Origin: Epiperipatus broadwayi
Taxonomy: Eukaryota; Onychophora; Udeonychophora; Euonychophora; Peripatidae
Reading direction: 5' to 3'
Assembly: GCA_028023455.1 (NCBI GenBank)
Contig: JAQFVV010012495.1
Location: forward strand, 3,616,516-3,680,515
DNA: 64,000 nucleotides
Shown here: in pieces, positions 1 through 11,094 of the stretch
Position numbering within the stretch: position 1 is the stretch's first letter
How the letters are laid out: each line of letters starts with the position of its first letter
Translations under genes and position numbers: made by a program
The notes under the pieces: generated by a model
The model's input: only the letters and a program-made list of their open reading frames with translations
What the model was told of the DNA's origin: nothing
Database searches by the model: none

Positions 1-539
1 TTCATAACAACAAACTTGACAATATGAAGACTCAACTGTATCTTCTTTTGTATCGACTACTTTATGGTTAGAAATGATTTTTTAAAAAAGGGTGATGAGT
101 TCGTTATTCTTGCATATAGTTGAATTAATAATGTTTCCTTATATTTATTGTGTTTTGTTAAAAGAACAATTTATACAATGATCAAAATATTCCCTGTAAT
201 CCATGTACATATTGTACATCTTATAATTATAAGTACATATGATGAACCTTGACCTAAGATGTTACATGAAAATAACAAATGATGCATTGCCATTTAAAAT
301 AGATTGTAAATTTGTAGATGATTGTCACAGCACTGGGGAGAAAGTATAAAATAGTGTGATTATGCTTATTCACACAGATATATAAATCATCATGTGAAAA
401 AAGAAGTATATTTATATCACTGTTTTCTGTATTTAAACACTTTGTAATTATATGTTTATGTTTACGATAATTATATTGAAGTAAAATATTTTTTAAAAAA
501 CCTCTTCCTTTCCATATTTTAAAACAAAAGTAATTTAAT
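1..539. other. Unassigned AT-rich sequence
   Basis: No exon of the PSTPIP gene or repeat recognised. A weak inverted patch (tgtacat ... atgtaca) lies near 203-220. Confidence 0.35.
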
Positions 540-1165
540 TTTGATAGGTGCAGAGAGGAGTTGCAACAGCATATCTAATATCCTTGTATAGAAGAATAGA
601 TGCATTAATAAAAAGGAATTGGTGAACTAGTATGAAAAATAAAAAAAAGTTTAAATATATATAGAAATAAACAGAATATTGGATGTGAGTTAATTTAGAA
701 TAACAGTAAGAAAAGTAGTTTGCTATTTAAGGCTCTAACAAGATCATTAGCAATGAGGGAATATACACAAATGGAGGAATGTGGGTGATTTGGTCTGCAA
801 GTTATGTAAGGAAGGCATGGAAAATATTAAGCCCCTGTTAATTGAATGTAAATACTTTCAAGCAAAAAGGGTACAAGTAATGAAGTTGTGGGAGAATAAA
901 TATAAACAAAGTGATTATATAAACAATGAGTTCTTGGTTTTTATGTTAGGTTTGGAAAAAGATGGGGAATCTAGATATAAAGACTATAGAGTGGCTAAAG
1001 ATGACGTTTTGAAAATGGTATGGAATACAATAGAGAAGAATATGGGAAAAACTTAAGAGTGGGTGGAAAGGAAAAGTAAGGTGGCTAACAGGTTTCTCTG
1101 AGCATGGTGACTGAGAGATTCCTGACTCTGATAAAGGAGAAGCCATAGCACATAGCATCTTATAA
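540..1165 (+). mobile_element. CR1/L2-like LINE, 3' end of ORF2 (Cys-rich tail)
   Basis: A remnant with an open piece at 781-1056 reads GDLVCKLCKEGMENIKPLLI, then ECKYF. This is a C-x2-C-x(n)-L-x-E-C motif typical of the C-terminal tail of many non-LTR retrotransposon reverse transcriptases. The preceding frame contains LAMREYTQMEECGDLVC. A homologous copy lies at 49850-50250, and both end with gagagattcctgactc...aaggagaag. No reverse transcriptase catalytic motifs are present here. Assignment to CR1/L2 is by inference from the related fragments at 15.3 and 62 kb. Confidence 0.6.
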
Positions 1166-1169
1166 CAGT

Positions 1170-1727
1170 TACCCTTAAAAATTATTCGAATATGGCCACT
1201 CATGATAACAAATTTATTAATATAAAAAATAAATGAAATATGATAGTGCATATTTTTTCAAAAATCTAAAAATCCGACTCATGCAATTAATTTTCTCATA
1301 TTATAAATGAGCATTCCGCCCTCTGTTAATTCATTATTTAACTAAGATAAAATGTTTAATAATATTATAGGATATGTTTAATAATATAATTCTGTAAAAT
1401 GTTAATTACATATGTTATTAGCTATTAATTTTTACAAGTATGTTTGCATGTATTTTATTTATTTGGAGATTGAATTATGAGACTGAATTTATTTGGAGAT
1501 TGAATATTAATGGTAATAATGTTCTAGAACAGACGTAGACAATCTTGCAGCATGCATGGGTCCATTATGATTTTGTGTAGGTGCACTTAATTCATTATTA
1601 TACCATCATAATTATGTTTTATTAAAACCATGTATGTTTTGTTTTCACTGTAAAATTTGCAAATGATTTTATTTCAATCGTTTTTATTGTATGAAACTTA
1701 AATAAATTGTCTTTAAAAATAATTTGT
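1170..1727. other. Unassigned AT-rich sequence
   Basis: Contains a short direct repeat (atttggagattgaat at about 1462 and 1490). No element or exon recognised. Confidence 0.4.
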
Positions 1728-1894
1728 TTGTAATATATTCAGAAGTAAACCAATCTTCACACATGTTTTGTTTAATTTAAATTGCCACGCACTCATCCAT
1801 AAGCAAAAATTTATTTTGCTAAGGGATGAGTGAGTGTCAATTTACATTAAACAGTTCATGTGTAAAGATTGGTTTACTACCGAATATATTACAA
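1728..1894. mobile_element. Palindromic MITE-like element, 167 bp
   Basis: Arms of about 72 bp begin TGTAATATATTC on the left and read the same on the opposite strand from the right end (gaatatattaca). The match continues through AGTAAACCAATCTT and into actcatcc with few mismatches. The loop is around gcaaaaatttattttgc. No clear target-site duplication was found. Confidence 0.75.
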
Positions 1895-2080
1895 TAAATA
1901 CTGCATTATACAAAAATATTTATAAATATTATGTTTGCAAAATTTTTCTTTTAGTAGTACTGCCGATTTGCGATGAACAATGTTTATCTTATAAAGTCCA
2001 TTGATCAAAAAAAGAAGTTGTCTAGATTTCAGACCATTCTGAAATATGAAGAGATCCATACTTGTAGTAACAAGACACCA

Positions 2081-2330
2081 CTGAAAAAATTAAGAGACTG
2101 AAGTGGAGTTGGGCTTGAGCATATTTCTAGAAGCAATTATAATAGATGGACAGTTGAAATCATAAACTAGATTTCAAGAGATTGTAAAAGATCACACCAT
2201 GTAATATGGATGAATGAAATAAGGAAGTGTGCTAGGGTAATGTGGAGAGGGTAGAGATTGGAAAAGATGGATTGAACTTGAAGAGACCTTCATCCTGAAG
2301 TGGAATAGTTGAAAATGATGATGATGATGC
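2081..2330 (+). mobile_element. RTE-type LINE, 3' terminal fragment
   Basis: This 250-bp fragment matches the 3' ends of the larger RTE copies in this window: RLKWSW start, then an Arg/Trp-rich stretch, and ccttcatcctgaagtggaatag before the end. It finishes in a short (gat)n run (gatgatgatgatg), the tail type usual for RTE LINEs. It is broken by several stops. Confidence 0.7.
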
Positions 2331-2472
2331 CTGCTTTAGAACATACTAAGTATTAAATTTTACTTGCTGTAATTTATATATATTTTAAAGTTTAAAAAAA
2401 TATAACTTAATTTTGTACTTGATTTGTATATTCTCTTATTCTTCGCTTTCACTTTCTTTGCATATCTTCATA

Positions 2473-2650
2473 TATTCATATAAATATATATTGCTTATAA
2501 TACTTCTTTCATAAGAACTTCAATGCAAACAAATTTTCTTAAAAAACTTTCTTTTTCTTCATCAGAGCTTTATCAGACCTCCTCTGCTTTGCATTGAAGT
2601 GTAAATGAAAGAAGTATTATAAGCAAGATATATATAAATATATGTGAATA
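2473..2650. mobile_element. Palindromic element, 178 bp
   Basis: Arms of about 60 bp: left 2473-2530 (includes ttgcttataatacttctttc), right 2589-2650 (gaaagaagtattataagcaa). The loop is about 60 bp. Target-site duplication not seen. It lies 90 bp beyond the donor of the 2742-2900 PSTPIP exon. Confidence 0.7.
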
Positions 2651-2741
2651 CATGATTTGTTCCTACAAACCACATGAGGAACAAAGTAAATACTTAAATA
2701 TACAAAAAAATTACTAGTAAATGTCTTGAATTATAACTTAC

Positions 2742-2900
2742 CATCAATGTTTTGTATACTAGATGAACTGGCGGCACGGTGGGAAGGAGGTTTAAGGGGT
2801 TTAGGCCCTACAGTTAAAGGAAGTGGTTCAGGTGGCCTCTCGCTACTTCTTTGTTTTGCTTCACATCCAAAATTATAATAATTTTCATATAAAATTGGAG
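2742..2900 (-). CDS. PSTPIP1: PSTPIP-like F-BAR adaptor, internal exon (post-F-BAR linker)
   Basis: Fourth and most 3' exon I can place of a minus-strand gene. It is 159 nt, flanked by an acceptor (cag at 2903-2901) and a donor (gtaag reading down from 2741). Read with the G carried over from the previous exon, it is open throughout (2 + 52 codons + 1). It begins with Ala then PILYENYYNF, the signature just after the F-BAR domain of PSTPIP proteins. A proline-rich stretch follows (RPPEPLPLTV, GPKPLKPP) and then a serine run ending SSSSIQNID. In the family this region links the membrane-binding F-BAR domain to a C-terminal SH3 domain, and the protein ties PEST-type tyrosine phosphatases to cortical actin. 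The next exon, and any SH3 domain, would lie below position 1. Confidence 0.85.
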
Positions 2901-2903
2901 CTG

Positions 2904-3747
2904 AAATAAATGAAATATTTTAGTTTTAAGTTTTCTGTTTGAAGAAAATTGAAGTATCTAAGCAATGCACTACTATAATTAAATGATAATATTATATAGT
3001 TTCTTATTTTTTTAACATAAGTTATAACTAATGGATATTTATAGTTACATTAGAAATTCTAAAGAAGTCAAAGCTCAGTGTAAAACAATGAAACAACTTC
3101 CATCGTAAAAGAGCTTCATTTGCTTTATATATAAAAACAATTTTATATAAATTATTTAATCAATGGTATACTTAACTTCTAATACTTTTGCAATAAAACA
3201 TTTTCAATTTGATTTACAATTACCTGTTGGACTATTTTCAACATTGAGATTTAATTGTTAGCTGCAGTAAGGAATTGCTGTCAGCTAAAAAAAAGGTCAT
3301 TTGAACAAGACAAATTCCCAATGTCCACTCCATATTGTCATTGAAGATGTCATTACTATGTAATTATTCAATGTAGATGGGCTATTTTCCAATGCACCAG
3401 TCAGCATGCTGAGTTTTTTAGCTTAATAACTCTTGAGTTTAAGATGAAGAAACATCACAGACATTTTTCTCACTAGCCTGGATAGTTCTTATCTAAAATA
3501 TTAGTTTAGTTTCTTTGAAAGTAGAATGAATGTGTGTGTTAATGATCTCTCTCTCTCTTTTTCAATAGATATTTACAATCATAAAAGATAAAATATGATC
3601 TTTATTCCCAGAGGTTGTAAAGTTGCTGGTTACTGCGACAGTTGATGGGATGCGGAGGGTCCTAAGCATCTCTTGACTGCAGATCCAGACCGCTATTCAA
3701 TGAAGATTTTTATTTAGGTATCTATAAATATAAATGACGTCCAACTA
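2904..3747. other. Unassigned intron sequence
   Basis: A slightly GC-richer part at 3600-3710 (gaggttgtaaagttgctggt, gatgggatgcggagggtcct) could be a LINE 5' end, but nothing confirms it. A short (ct)n run at 3546-3560. Confidence 0.35.
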
Positions 3748-4164
3748 ATGAAAGACTGCATAATAACTACTCTTTCTTATTGCATTGCCAAATGTATACC
3801 ATATAATTCTAAATCATCCATGCACTTTACTACTGTTACACAATGCTTTATTTACCACCCTCTTTTACAGTTTACAGTTTCAACTGCCCTGGCAATCTTC
3901 TTCAGAACTTTTAATCTCCTAACTTCAATGCTAAATATGAACTTTTACACAATGCTTTATTTAACACCCTCCTTTACAATTTACAGTTTCGATTGCCCCA
4001 ACAATCTTCTTCAGAACCTTTAATCTCCTAACTTCAATGCTAAATTCTTATTTAGCATTGAGGTTAGGAGATTAAAGTTTCTGAAGAAGATTGCTGGGGC
4101 AATCGAAACTGTAAACTGTAGTAAAGTGCATGGATGATTTAGTATTATATGAAAGACTGCATAA
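3748..4164. mobile_element. Palindromic element with 16-bp target-site duplication
   Basis: Flanked by a perfect 16-bp direct repeat (atgaaagactgcataa at 3748-3763 and 4149-4164). The 385-bp interior has a unit starting acaatgcttta present twice in tandem (3839 and 3949, period 110 bp), and then an inverted copy from about 4050 (ttagcattgaggttaggaga...). The outer part aaatcatccatgcactttac is also inverted (gtaaagtgcatggatgattt, about 4120). The remains of an RTE LINE follow directly. Confidence 0.8.
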
Positions 4165-4165
4165 A

Positions 4166-6785
4166 TTGAAAGAAAAACAAACTAATATTATGGGATACTG
4201 TTGTCCTTTATGAAATTAGAAAAAAAGATGAAGAGACAATTGAGTTAAAAAGTGAATATGTATTTTACTACAAAAGCTTAAATATTGGAAGCACAAATGA
4301 AGTGTCATTCATTATAGATAAAAAGTGGAAGAACAATGTGGAGATTAATAGTGACATGGACAGGTAACAAAAATGGTTATTGAAGTTAATGAAAAACACC
4401 AAATACAGATAATTTAAGGTTTACACTCTAACAAATTCTCATTGTGATGAAGAAGTTGTGAATGTTTATATGGATGTACAATATGTTTTTGTTCGGACCA
4501 AGCAATATTTTAAAACTGTCATGGGTGATTTTAATGCAAGAATTGGTAAATGATTGAAAGATAAAAATGTATGGATAAATTTGATTATGGTGTTAGAAAT
4601 GAGAGAAGGCACACACTTTTGGAATTCTTTTTGAATTCTTTCTTTGAGAAAAATATTAAATGAAAATGGACATGGAATCATACAAATGAAAGTACAGTAG
4701 AATTGAATTATATTTTGATTTTAAAAAAATTATATATTTCAAGACTGCATAATTCTTAATAGATTTAGCACAAGCAGTGGCCATCGATTAGTGAGATATA
4801 AGATACATGTAAATGCAAAACTAGAAAGATGAAAACCATTAAGAAAGACAGTACTAACAGCTGATATCCCTAATCTTCAGAAACACTCTAATGAATATAA
4901 ATTAAAGCTTGCAAATTGTTTTAAACTATTAACAGACTTTTTCAGATTTGACTGAATACTCTATTAAGAACTGCAAGAAAGATAGCTGGTACAAAAAAAA
5001 AAAACAATTTATCAATGATAGTGAGGCAATTGAATGTATAAAGAAAAGAAGGCATATGAAAATTTGTTTAAATCATCAAATAATAAAAACTGAATATATA
5101 GTTTTGTAAAATAAGATAGAAAAGAATGAATAAGGATATAGGAACTATATAATGAATTGGCAAGAGAAGCTATAGTCAAAAATAATGAAGTCACAAAAGC
5201 AGAAAACAACATCTTGATGTTCAAAAAAATATTACTTCTGCGATAAGAAGATGAAACTAAATGGAAAAATGATATACAGTAATAAAATAAATATCTTATT
5301 TAGTAATAAAAAATAAGAAAACAAAATACCCCTATAATTATTAAATATTCTGAATTCCCCAGCTTGAAAACATGAGATATGCAATTTAATCTCCGAAAAA
5401 GAGAAAAGGACCGGAAATAGTGAAATTAGCAATATTTTAAAAGAAGTAGAAAAAATTACTGGCAAACATATAAATCAAAGGTTTGAATGATAAAATGTGC
5501 CAAATGATTAGAAGGATGCAGTAGCCTGTAGCGATACTGATACTTAAGAAAGGTGATAAAGAAGATATTAGAAATTATAGACCTATTAGACTTCTGCTAA
5601 TTCTATATAAAATCTTTACCAAAATAATTTACAACTTGTTAACAGTAAACATTGGTTTTAAACCAATCAAAACAGAAGCTGTATTTAGCACAGTGGATGA
5701 TATTCAAATACTCACAGAAATTATAGAAAGGACCAGTGAATATAAGTTGCCATTATGCTTTGGATTTATAGATTACAAAAAGGCATTTCATTCTATAAGC
5801 ATTTCTAATGATTTTATATCATCGGGATGTAGACCCAGGTATTGTATAATCTAACCAAACACAACAGCAGTGATTATATATGGTGATACTATGAAGATTA
5901 ATAATGAGAAGGGTGTTTTACAAAATGACTCCATATCTCAATTTTTTTATCGTAGCTTTACAAAAACTGTTTTGTGGATTAAAATGGAAAGCTGAAAGAG
6001 TAAAATAAATCAGGACTATTTAAGTCATTTAGATTTTGCTGACAATGTGATTGCTTTTGCAAATGATGCTTCATAGCTTCAAGAAATCTTGCAAGAATTA
6101 TAAGAACTAAATATAATTATGATAAAAAATTAAAGTAATGTTCAATGTATATTCTTAGAAGGAAATAAAAGAATGATAATCATGAAGTAGAAAAAATTAA
6201 CAATTATAAATATCTTGACCAGATTATTAATACATATGGAAACATAACAGATGAAATAAACAATAGAATTGAACTTGGATGGATTGATTTTAATAGAAAT
6301 AATGTACTATTAAAAGGAACCATGCCTGTATATTTGAAAATGAAAGTGTTTAGTAGATGTGTTTTACCATTTTTTATTTATGTATCTGAGACTGGAACAC
6401 TTAGCAGAAGAGCAATATAGGGATTTCAGATCACCTGCCAATGTATGGAGAGAATACACAAAAAAAAACATTTAACAGAAGGACAATACATACAGAGAGT
6501 TCAAATCACCCGACAAAGTATGTACAGAATATGTGAATAAGAAAACAACAGATATTACTATCATCACTGAAAGATTTAAGAACTTGAAATAGGCTGTCAT
6601 AAATGGATAGTCGAAGTTTTTAATTGGATCCCAAAAGATCATAAATGATCTAGGAAGATTCCACATATGAGATGGGAGAATGAAATAAAGAAATTCGCTT
6701 TGCATTATAGAAAAGAGGTTGAGGATCAGATAAACTAGATTAAATTTGGAGAGACCTTCATCTTGCAGTGGATCGACAATGATGT
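4166..6785 (+). mobile_element. RTE-type LINE, long degenerate copy (endonuclease, reverse transcriptase, 3' tail)
   Basis: Degenerate protein in several frames but in the correct order. An APE-type endonuclease is near 4500-4700: VMGDFNARIG, then a WTW...NYI stretch. The reverse transcriptase is near 5500-6100: a YRPIRLL-like block, then 5756-5800 reading LCFGFIDYKKAFHSIS. A YLDQIIN-like block at about 6210 is followed by a C-terminal domain ending PHMRWENEIKKF and GETFILQWID near 6660-6780. These fit the RTE clade, whose single ORF carries endonuclease plus reverse transcriptase. Stops and frameshifts are numerous, so it is dead. Confidence 0.75.
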
Positions 6786-6883
6786 TTTAAAATGTTTTTT
6801 AAAAAAATTCTAATTTTACTTATATACATTTACAAATCCTGTATATTTAATTATTAATAATAATCCACAGATTAATATATATA

Positions 6884-6950
6884 TAATATAAAGAGCATGC
6901 TAAAGCTCTAAACAAGCTTGTGTAAAGCTATTAGCATGCTCTTTATATTA
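6884..6950. repeat. Short perfect-arm hairpin
   Basis: Arms taatataaagagcatgct (6884) and agcatgctctttatatta (to 6950) enclose about 25 nt. Probably a tiny MITE inserted after the RTE 3' end. Confidence 0.6.
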
Positions 6951-7017
6951 CATTTATAAATACAAGCTAAATAAGTCACATACTGTATGACTTGATTTCA
7001 CCAATATATATATATAT

Positions 7018-7150
7018 ATCAAGTGATATCATTTCCCCCCCTTCTTTAGATGCTGCTAGTCTGATTAACATACAAACACAAAAATGAAATCAATAATCTT
7101 TAGATTCGTGGCTTTTAATTTTAAGGTGATGCTCTAACCAATGAAGCTAT
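7018..7150 (-). mobile_element. tRNA-derived SINE, family A (partial, minus)
   Basis: On the minus strand it starts with attggttagagcatcacctt, a polymerase III A-box-like start shared with the copies at 10.8, 19.1 and 52.0 kb. It continues into agctagcagcatc-like sequence and a gaaggggggaaatgata stretch. That stretch corresponds to the family's conserved gaagaggggagaataat core. The B box is decayed. Confidence 0.55.
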
Positions 7151-7189
7151 TCTAACAAAGGTATGACAGTAAAAATTTTATATAGTTAT

Positions 7190-7930
7190 CAATAAGACTC
7201 ATCCTGAATTCTTCATTTTTTTAAAGGGAATGTGAATGAGTGATTTCCAAACATTATGGATTAACACTTTCCTCTTGACAGTATGAGCAGCTTCTTCATA
7301 TTTTCTTTTTACTTTTTTCTTGTCACCAAACAATCTTGACATGTCATAATAAAACATATCTTTGCAGGTTCATGCATTATCTGATATTTTAGACATGACA
7401 GTTTTTTTCTTTCCTAATCATCACTCTGCATTCTTTTAATCAATTTTTGATGGAGCAATTGGTTTCACTGATTATATGTCATTCCACATTCACAAGAGAT
7501 TTCATGAATAAAGTTCTTGTTTCAAAAACATTTCAAATTTAAATATTATAGAGCTTAGGATTCCTCAATACTTTCCTAAGCTGTTCTAATATTATATTAA
7601 TTGCAGAATATCTTTAGTTTGTATGCTATTTCTGGTTTGTGCATATACACTACATTATTTGTAATTGGACTTTCTTTTGATATTTTGCCTATATAAAATT
7701 TCTTAATAATAGCTGATGGAAAATCATTCTTCACAAGAATCAATTGTATGACTAACTTTTTTTTCTAAGTCACTGGTTTTTAAACAAATTTCTTTTGTTT
7801 TGTTCCATGATGATAGTATAACTCCAATTTTTGTGTTTCTGTCGTGAACAGTATATAAATGCCAAGTATTTTTCTGTATATGTGGATTTACTATAAATTG
7901 TAGTTTTGATTTTGCTATGAGAAACATCTA
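7190..7930 (-). mobile_element. Penelope-like element, C-terminal (GIY-YIG) remnant
   Basis: Minus-strand translations in shifting frames give ISCECGMTYN (the start of the GIY-YIG nuclease region, where C-x-C-G-x-x-YIGET is usual). About 80 residues later comes KRKYEEAAHT, like the R-K-I-L-E-A-x-H block near the end of Penelope proteins. The upstream open piece (7927-7724) has no firm match. Heavily decayed. Confidence 0.5.
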
Positions 7931-8950
7931 CTAAGAATGGTAATTTTTATTCTTGTCAATTGGAGAGATGTTTTTGATGTGTACCCAAAATATTTGTCAC
8001 AATGCTTGACCATGTTGCTATACAGTAAATGTATCATTAGAATAGTAAAGCCAGAATTTTGGTGAAGATGGACTTACTACTTATGGCTATGGTTTCCAGT
8101 TTTTCCAAGTAAATGTTGCTACTCAAGGATGATAGTGGTGAGTTCACGGACATTCGTGCTTTTGTTGGAAGAATTATGTGTTATATTCAATGTATGTTAA
8201 CGATATGCAGAATTCTAAAAGTTCCATTATACTACAAATAGAAAGAGTTCTGATTTGTAAACTATTATCCTTGTTAACCTGTTTCATATAATAAACTATA
8301 TTTATAAATAAATTTTTGAATTATCATTATGCCCATTCTTTTTATTTTTATGTTGTTTTAATTAATTCCACAATATTTTTAGAGTCCCTAACAAATAACT
8401 GTATCCTGTACATCAAAAAACCAAGAACTTTAAGAAGTAATCTTAAGATGAATTTCTACATGTAACAGTAAGTCTTCATGGAATCTAATCCTTATGAATT
8501 TTTGGTAGACAATAAAGATATAGAATTTTGTTGAAATACAATGTTAATTTACTTCATTTTGAATCAATGATATATGCTGAGGTTTTTGGATTAATGCTTG
8601 TATCTTTGTTTCTATAGCTCATTTAGAACTTTTCCCCATCTTTTTGCATATATATTAGTCTGCTGTGATAAGTTATCTTCTTTTGTTGTCGTATTCTATT
8701 GTAATCATCACAATTGTAGTACTGTCTTTGTCAGTAAAGAGAACTATTATAGATTTTGTTTAGTTTGCGAGATTCAAAAGCTTCCTTCTCAATATGTCAA
8801 CTTGAAAGTAGGGTTTTTAAAGATTTCCAATTAAACCTCCAATTTAGACACAAAAACTGAGATTGCTCAAACAGTAAATGTTGTTCTTTTAAAAGAAAGA
8901 ATAAATGCACAAATATTTTTCAATTATCAAATCTTTAATTTCATTTATAA
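7931..8950. other. Unassigned AT-rich intron sequence
   Basis: No repeat family, exon or motif was recognised on either strand. A 78-codon open frame at 8598-8834 has no recognisable features and is probably chance. Confidence 0.4.
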
Positions 8951-8959
8951 TAAAGAATA

Positions 8960-10680
8960 TTTGCTAAAAAATACAGTAAAAATATCATATTCCAAATTGA
9001 ATAAAAAATTAGAGAATGTCAAAAAAAGAGAAACTTATAAAACTATATGAGCATACCAAACATCATAATTCACCATATAACCTAGTTAAAAATCTTACTT
9101 CTAAATGTCAAAAGATGCTGCAATTTCAGTTCGTGAAAAAGAATTAAACTTTGCAATTACACTAATGAATTTCTCTTTGTTAGATTTAATGACAACATCT
9201 AAAGAAGACCCTCAAAGTTTCCCTGATATAGTCATAAGAAAATTATGCTGGAGAATAAAAACATTATTTGAGAGACACCAAAAACTCATATCAAATATTA
9301 CTAATACTGAAATGAATACTATTACATTTCTCACAAACTAAATAAATCTATAATCATTCTCCCCCCCCCCCTTAAAATGGCAAGATTATGGTTATAACAG
9401 ATGCTAATGATTAGAACAATAAAACAACAAAACTCCTATCAGCAGACCAATGCAAAGGAATGGCAAAAAAATCTTATATCAACTACAAAAACAAAGCTAT
9501 AAGCATTGATTAGAATATATTGCAGATACTTTACTGATATAAAAAAAAAAAAAAACCAAAAGCATACTTCAGAAAAATTTCCTATTTCTCTGGTCTACTT
9601 AAAATTGGTAAAGACTTTGTTCTATTAAGATCTATTGCTAGACCTAAAAAAAAAAATCACTATGTCAATGTTTCTTCTCAATGTTCTTAATTCTTTGGCA
9701 GGAATTCTAAACACTTTAAGGTATTAATTAAGATCATAAAAATATAAATAACTGACATACTGATGAGCTTTGATATGGAAAGGTTATTCACAAGTTTACC
9801 CTGTGGGAAAACATTGTCTATTATAAGAAAAGGATTAAATGAAGATAACAGTTTACAAACCAGAACATCCCACCAATATCACTTCTACTCAGCAACATTT
9901 ACAGGGGAAATCATGAAACCACAATCATAAATACTATTTCCTAAATACCTAAACCCTCAAAATTCAGCCTCATGTTGATGACACATTGTAAGACCACATA
10001 GTAAAATACCATAATAAACATTTTGGACAACATCTTAATAATATATCTCCTTCAATTAAATTCACAACAGAATAAGAACAAAATTGCTATTGTTATATTG
10101 TTTTGAGATAAGATTTCCATACAGCAAAATCAAAACTACAGTTTTTAGCAAACCCACACATTTACAAATGCATGCAAACATGACACATTCAAAAAGGTAG
10201 TTATTCTAAAACTATGGAACAAAACAAAACAAGTTTGTTCACAAGCTAGTGATTTGAAAAAAGACAACATAAAATAGGCAACAAAAAGAATATACATATT
10301 AGAGGCAGCTGAGAAACTATAGAAAACCAACAATCAATATAATATCTGAATATCTTTCTAAAACCATAGAACATTATAAGGAATCCTAATCTCTAGAAAA
10401 TCTAAACATGAAATGTTGAATAACAAGAACTGTATCTACTTATGAATGTGAAAGGACATATATTGGTGAAACCAGCCTTTATATTGAAAAAATAATTTAA
10501 AAAACAGAAATTAATGATTAGAGAGAAGAAAATAGATATAGCTAAAATAGAATTACATATGTAGCAATGAACATATGTTTGATTTAGAAAAGACGAGCAA
10601 AAAATAAAAGGAAAAGTGCTTGCAAGATTATAACAAATAGTCCCATAAGTCAATTTAATGAAATACTACAATATTTGAAA
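8960..10680 (+). mobile_element. Penelope-like element (reverse transcriptase plus GIY-YIG nuclease), degenerate
   Basis: The open piece at 9105-9341 contains REKELNFAITL, matching the (L)-x-K-G-x-N-FAI block at the start of Penelope reverse transcriptases. Near 9760 the frame reads SFDMERLFTSLP, which is the (V)SFD-V-x-SLFT-x-(I/V)P catalytic block with substitutions. An NEDNSLQTRT stretch follows, as expected. Near 10425-10475 comes STYECERTYIGETSLYI, the GIY-YIG signature with YIGET intact, then EHMFDLEKT. The order reverse transcriptase then GIY-YIG is diagnostic. Many stops and frameshifts. Confidence 0.75.
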
Positions 10681-10781
10681 ATCATTCATAAATTTTGCTT
10701 TTAGGAAAAAAAGGAAGGAATTTAGGAAAATCCTCATTGATTAGTATATAAAATTTCTATTAATCATTGTTTTTGACAGAA

Positions 10782-11090
10782 TAGGTTAATTGGTTAGAGC
10801 ATCTCAACAACAGGTTTTTAGAATTTCACTAAGTTTCATTCCCACGCTGATTCTGGAACATATTCAGGTTGGCAATACTTGAAGAAGAGAAAAACTAACT
10901 TGAAACATGGAATGATGTACTAACTAGTGTTATTGCTAACAGTCAAATGTATTTAGAAGGCTGTAAATAATGTTTGAATTTTTCTAATAGCACTTAACAA
11001 TTACAACGTAGATGGTTGAAATAGTCCAATTAGGAGTGACAAGCAAAATAACTATCATCATAAGCTTTCAGACAAACATTTTAAATTTCA
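10782..11090 (+). mobile_element. tRNA-derived SINE, family A
   Basis: It starts ggttaattggttagagcatc (A-box-like), and a degraded B box tttcattcccacgctg comes about 45 nt later. The body reads gaagaagag...cttgaaacatg, then ttgctaacagtcaaatgtat, aataatgtttgaatttttct and gaaatagtccaatt. Body and tail match the copies at 18844-19294 and 52018-52290. No convincing target-site duplication. Confidence 0.65.
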
Positions 11091-11094
11091 TTTC

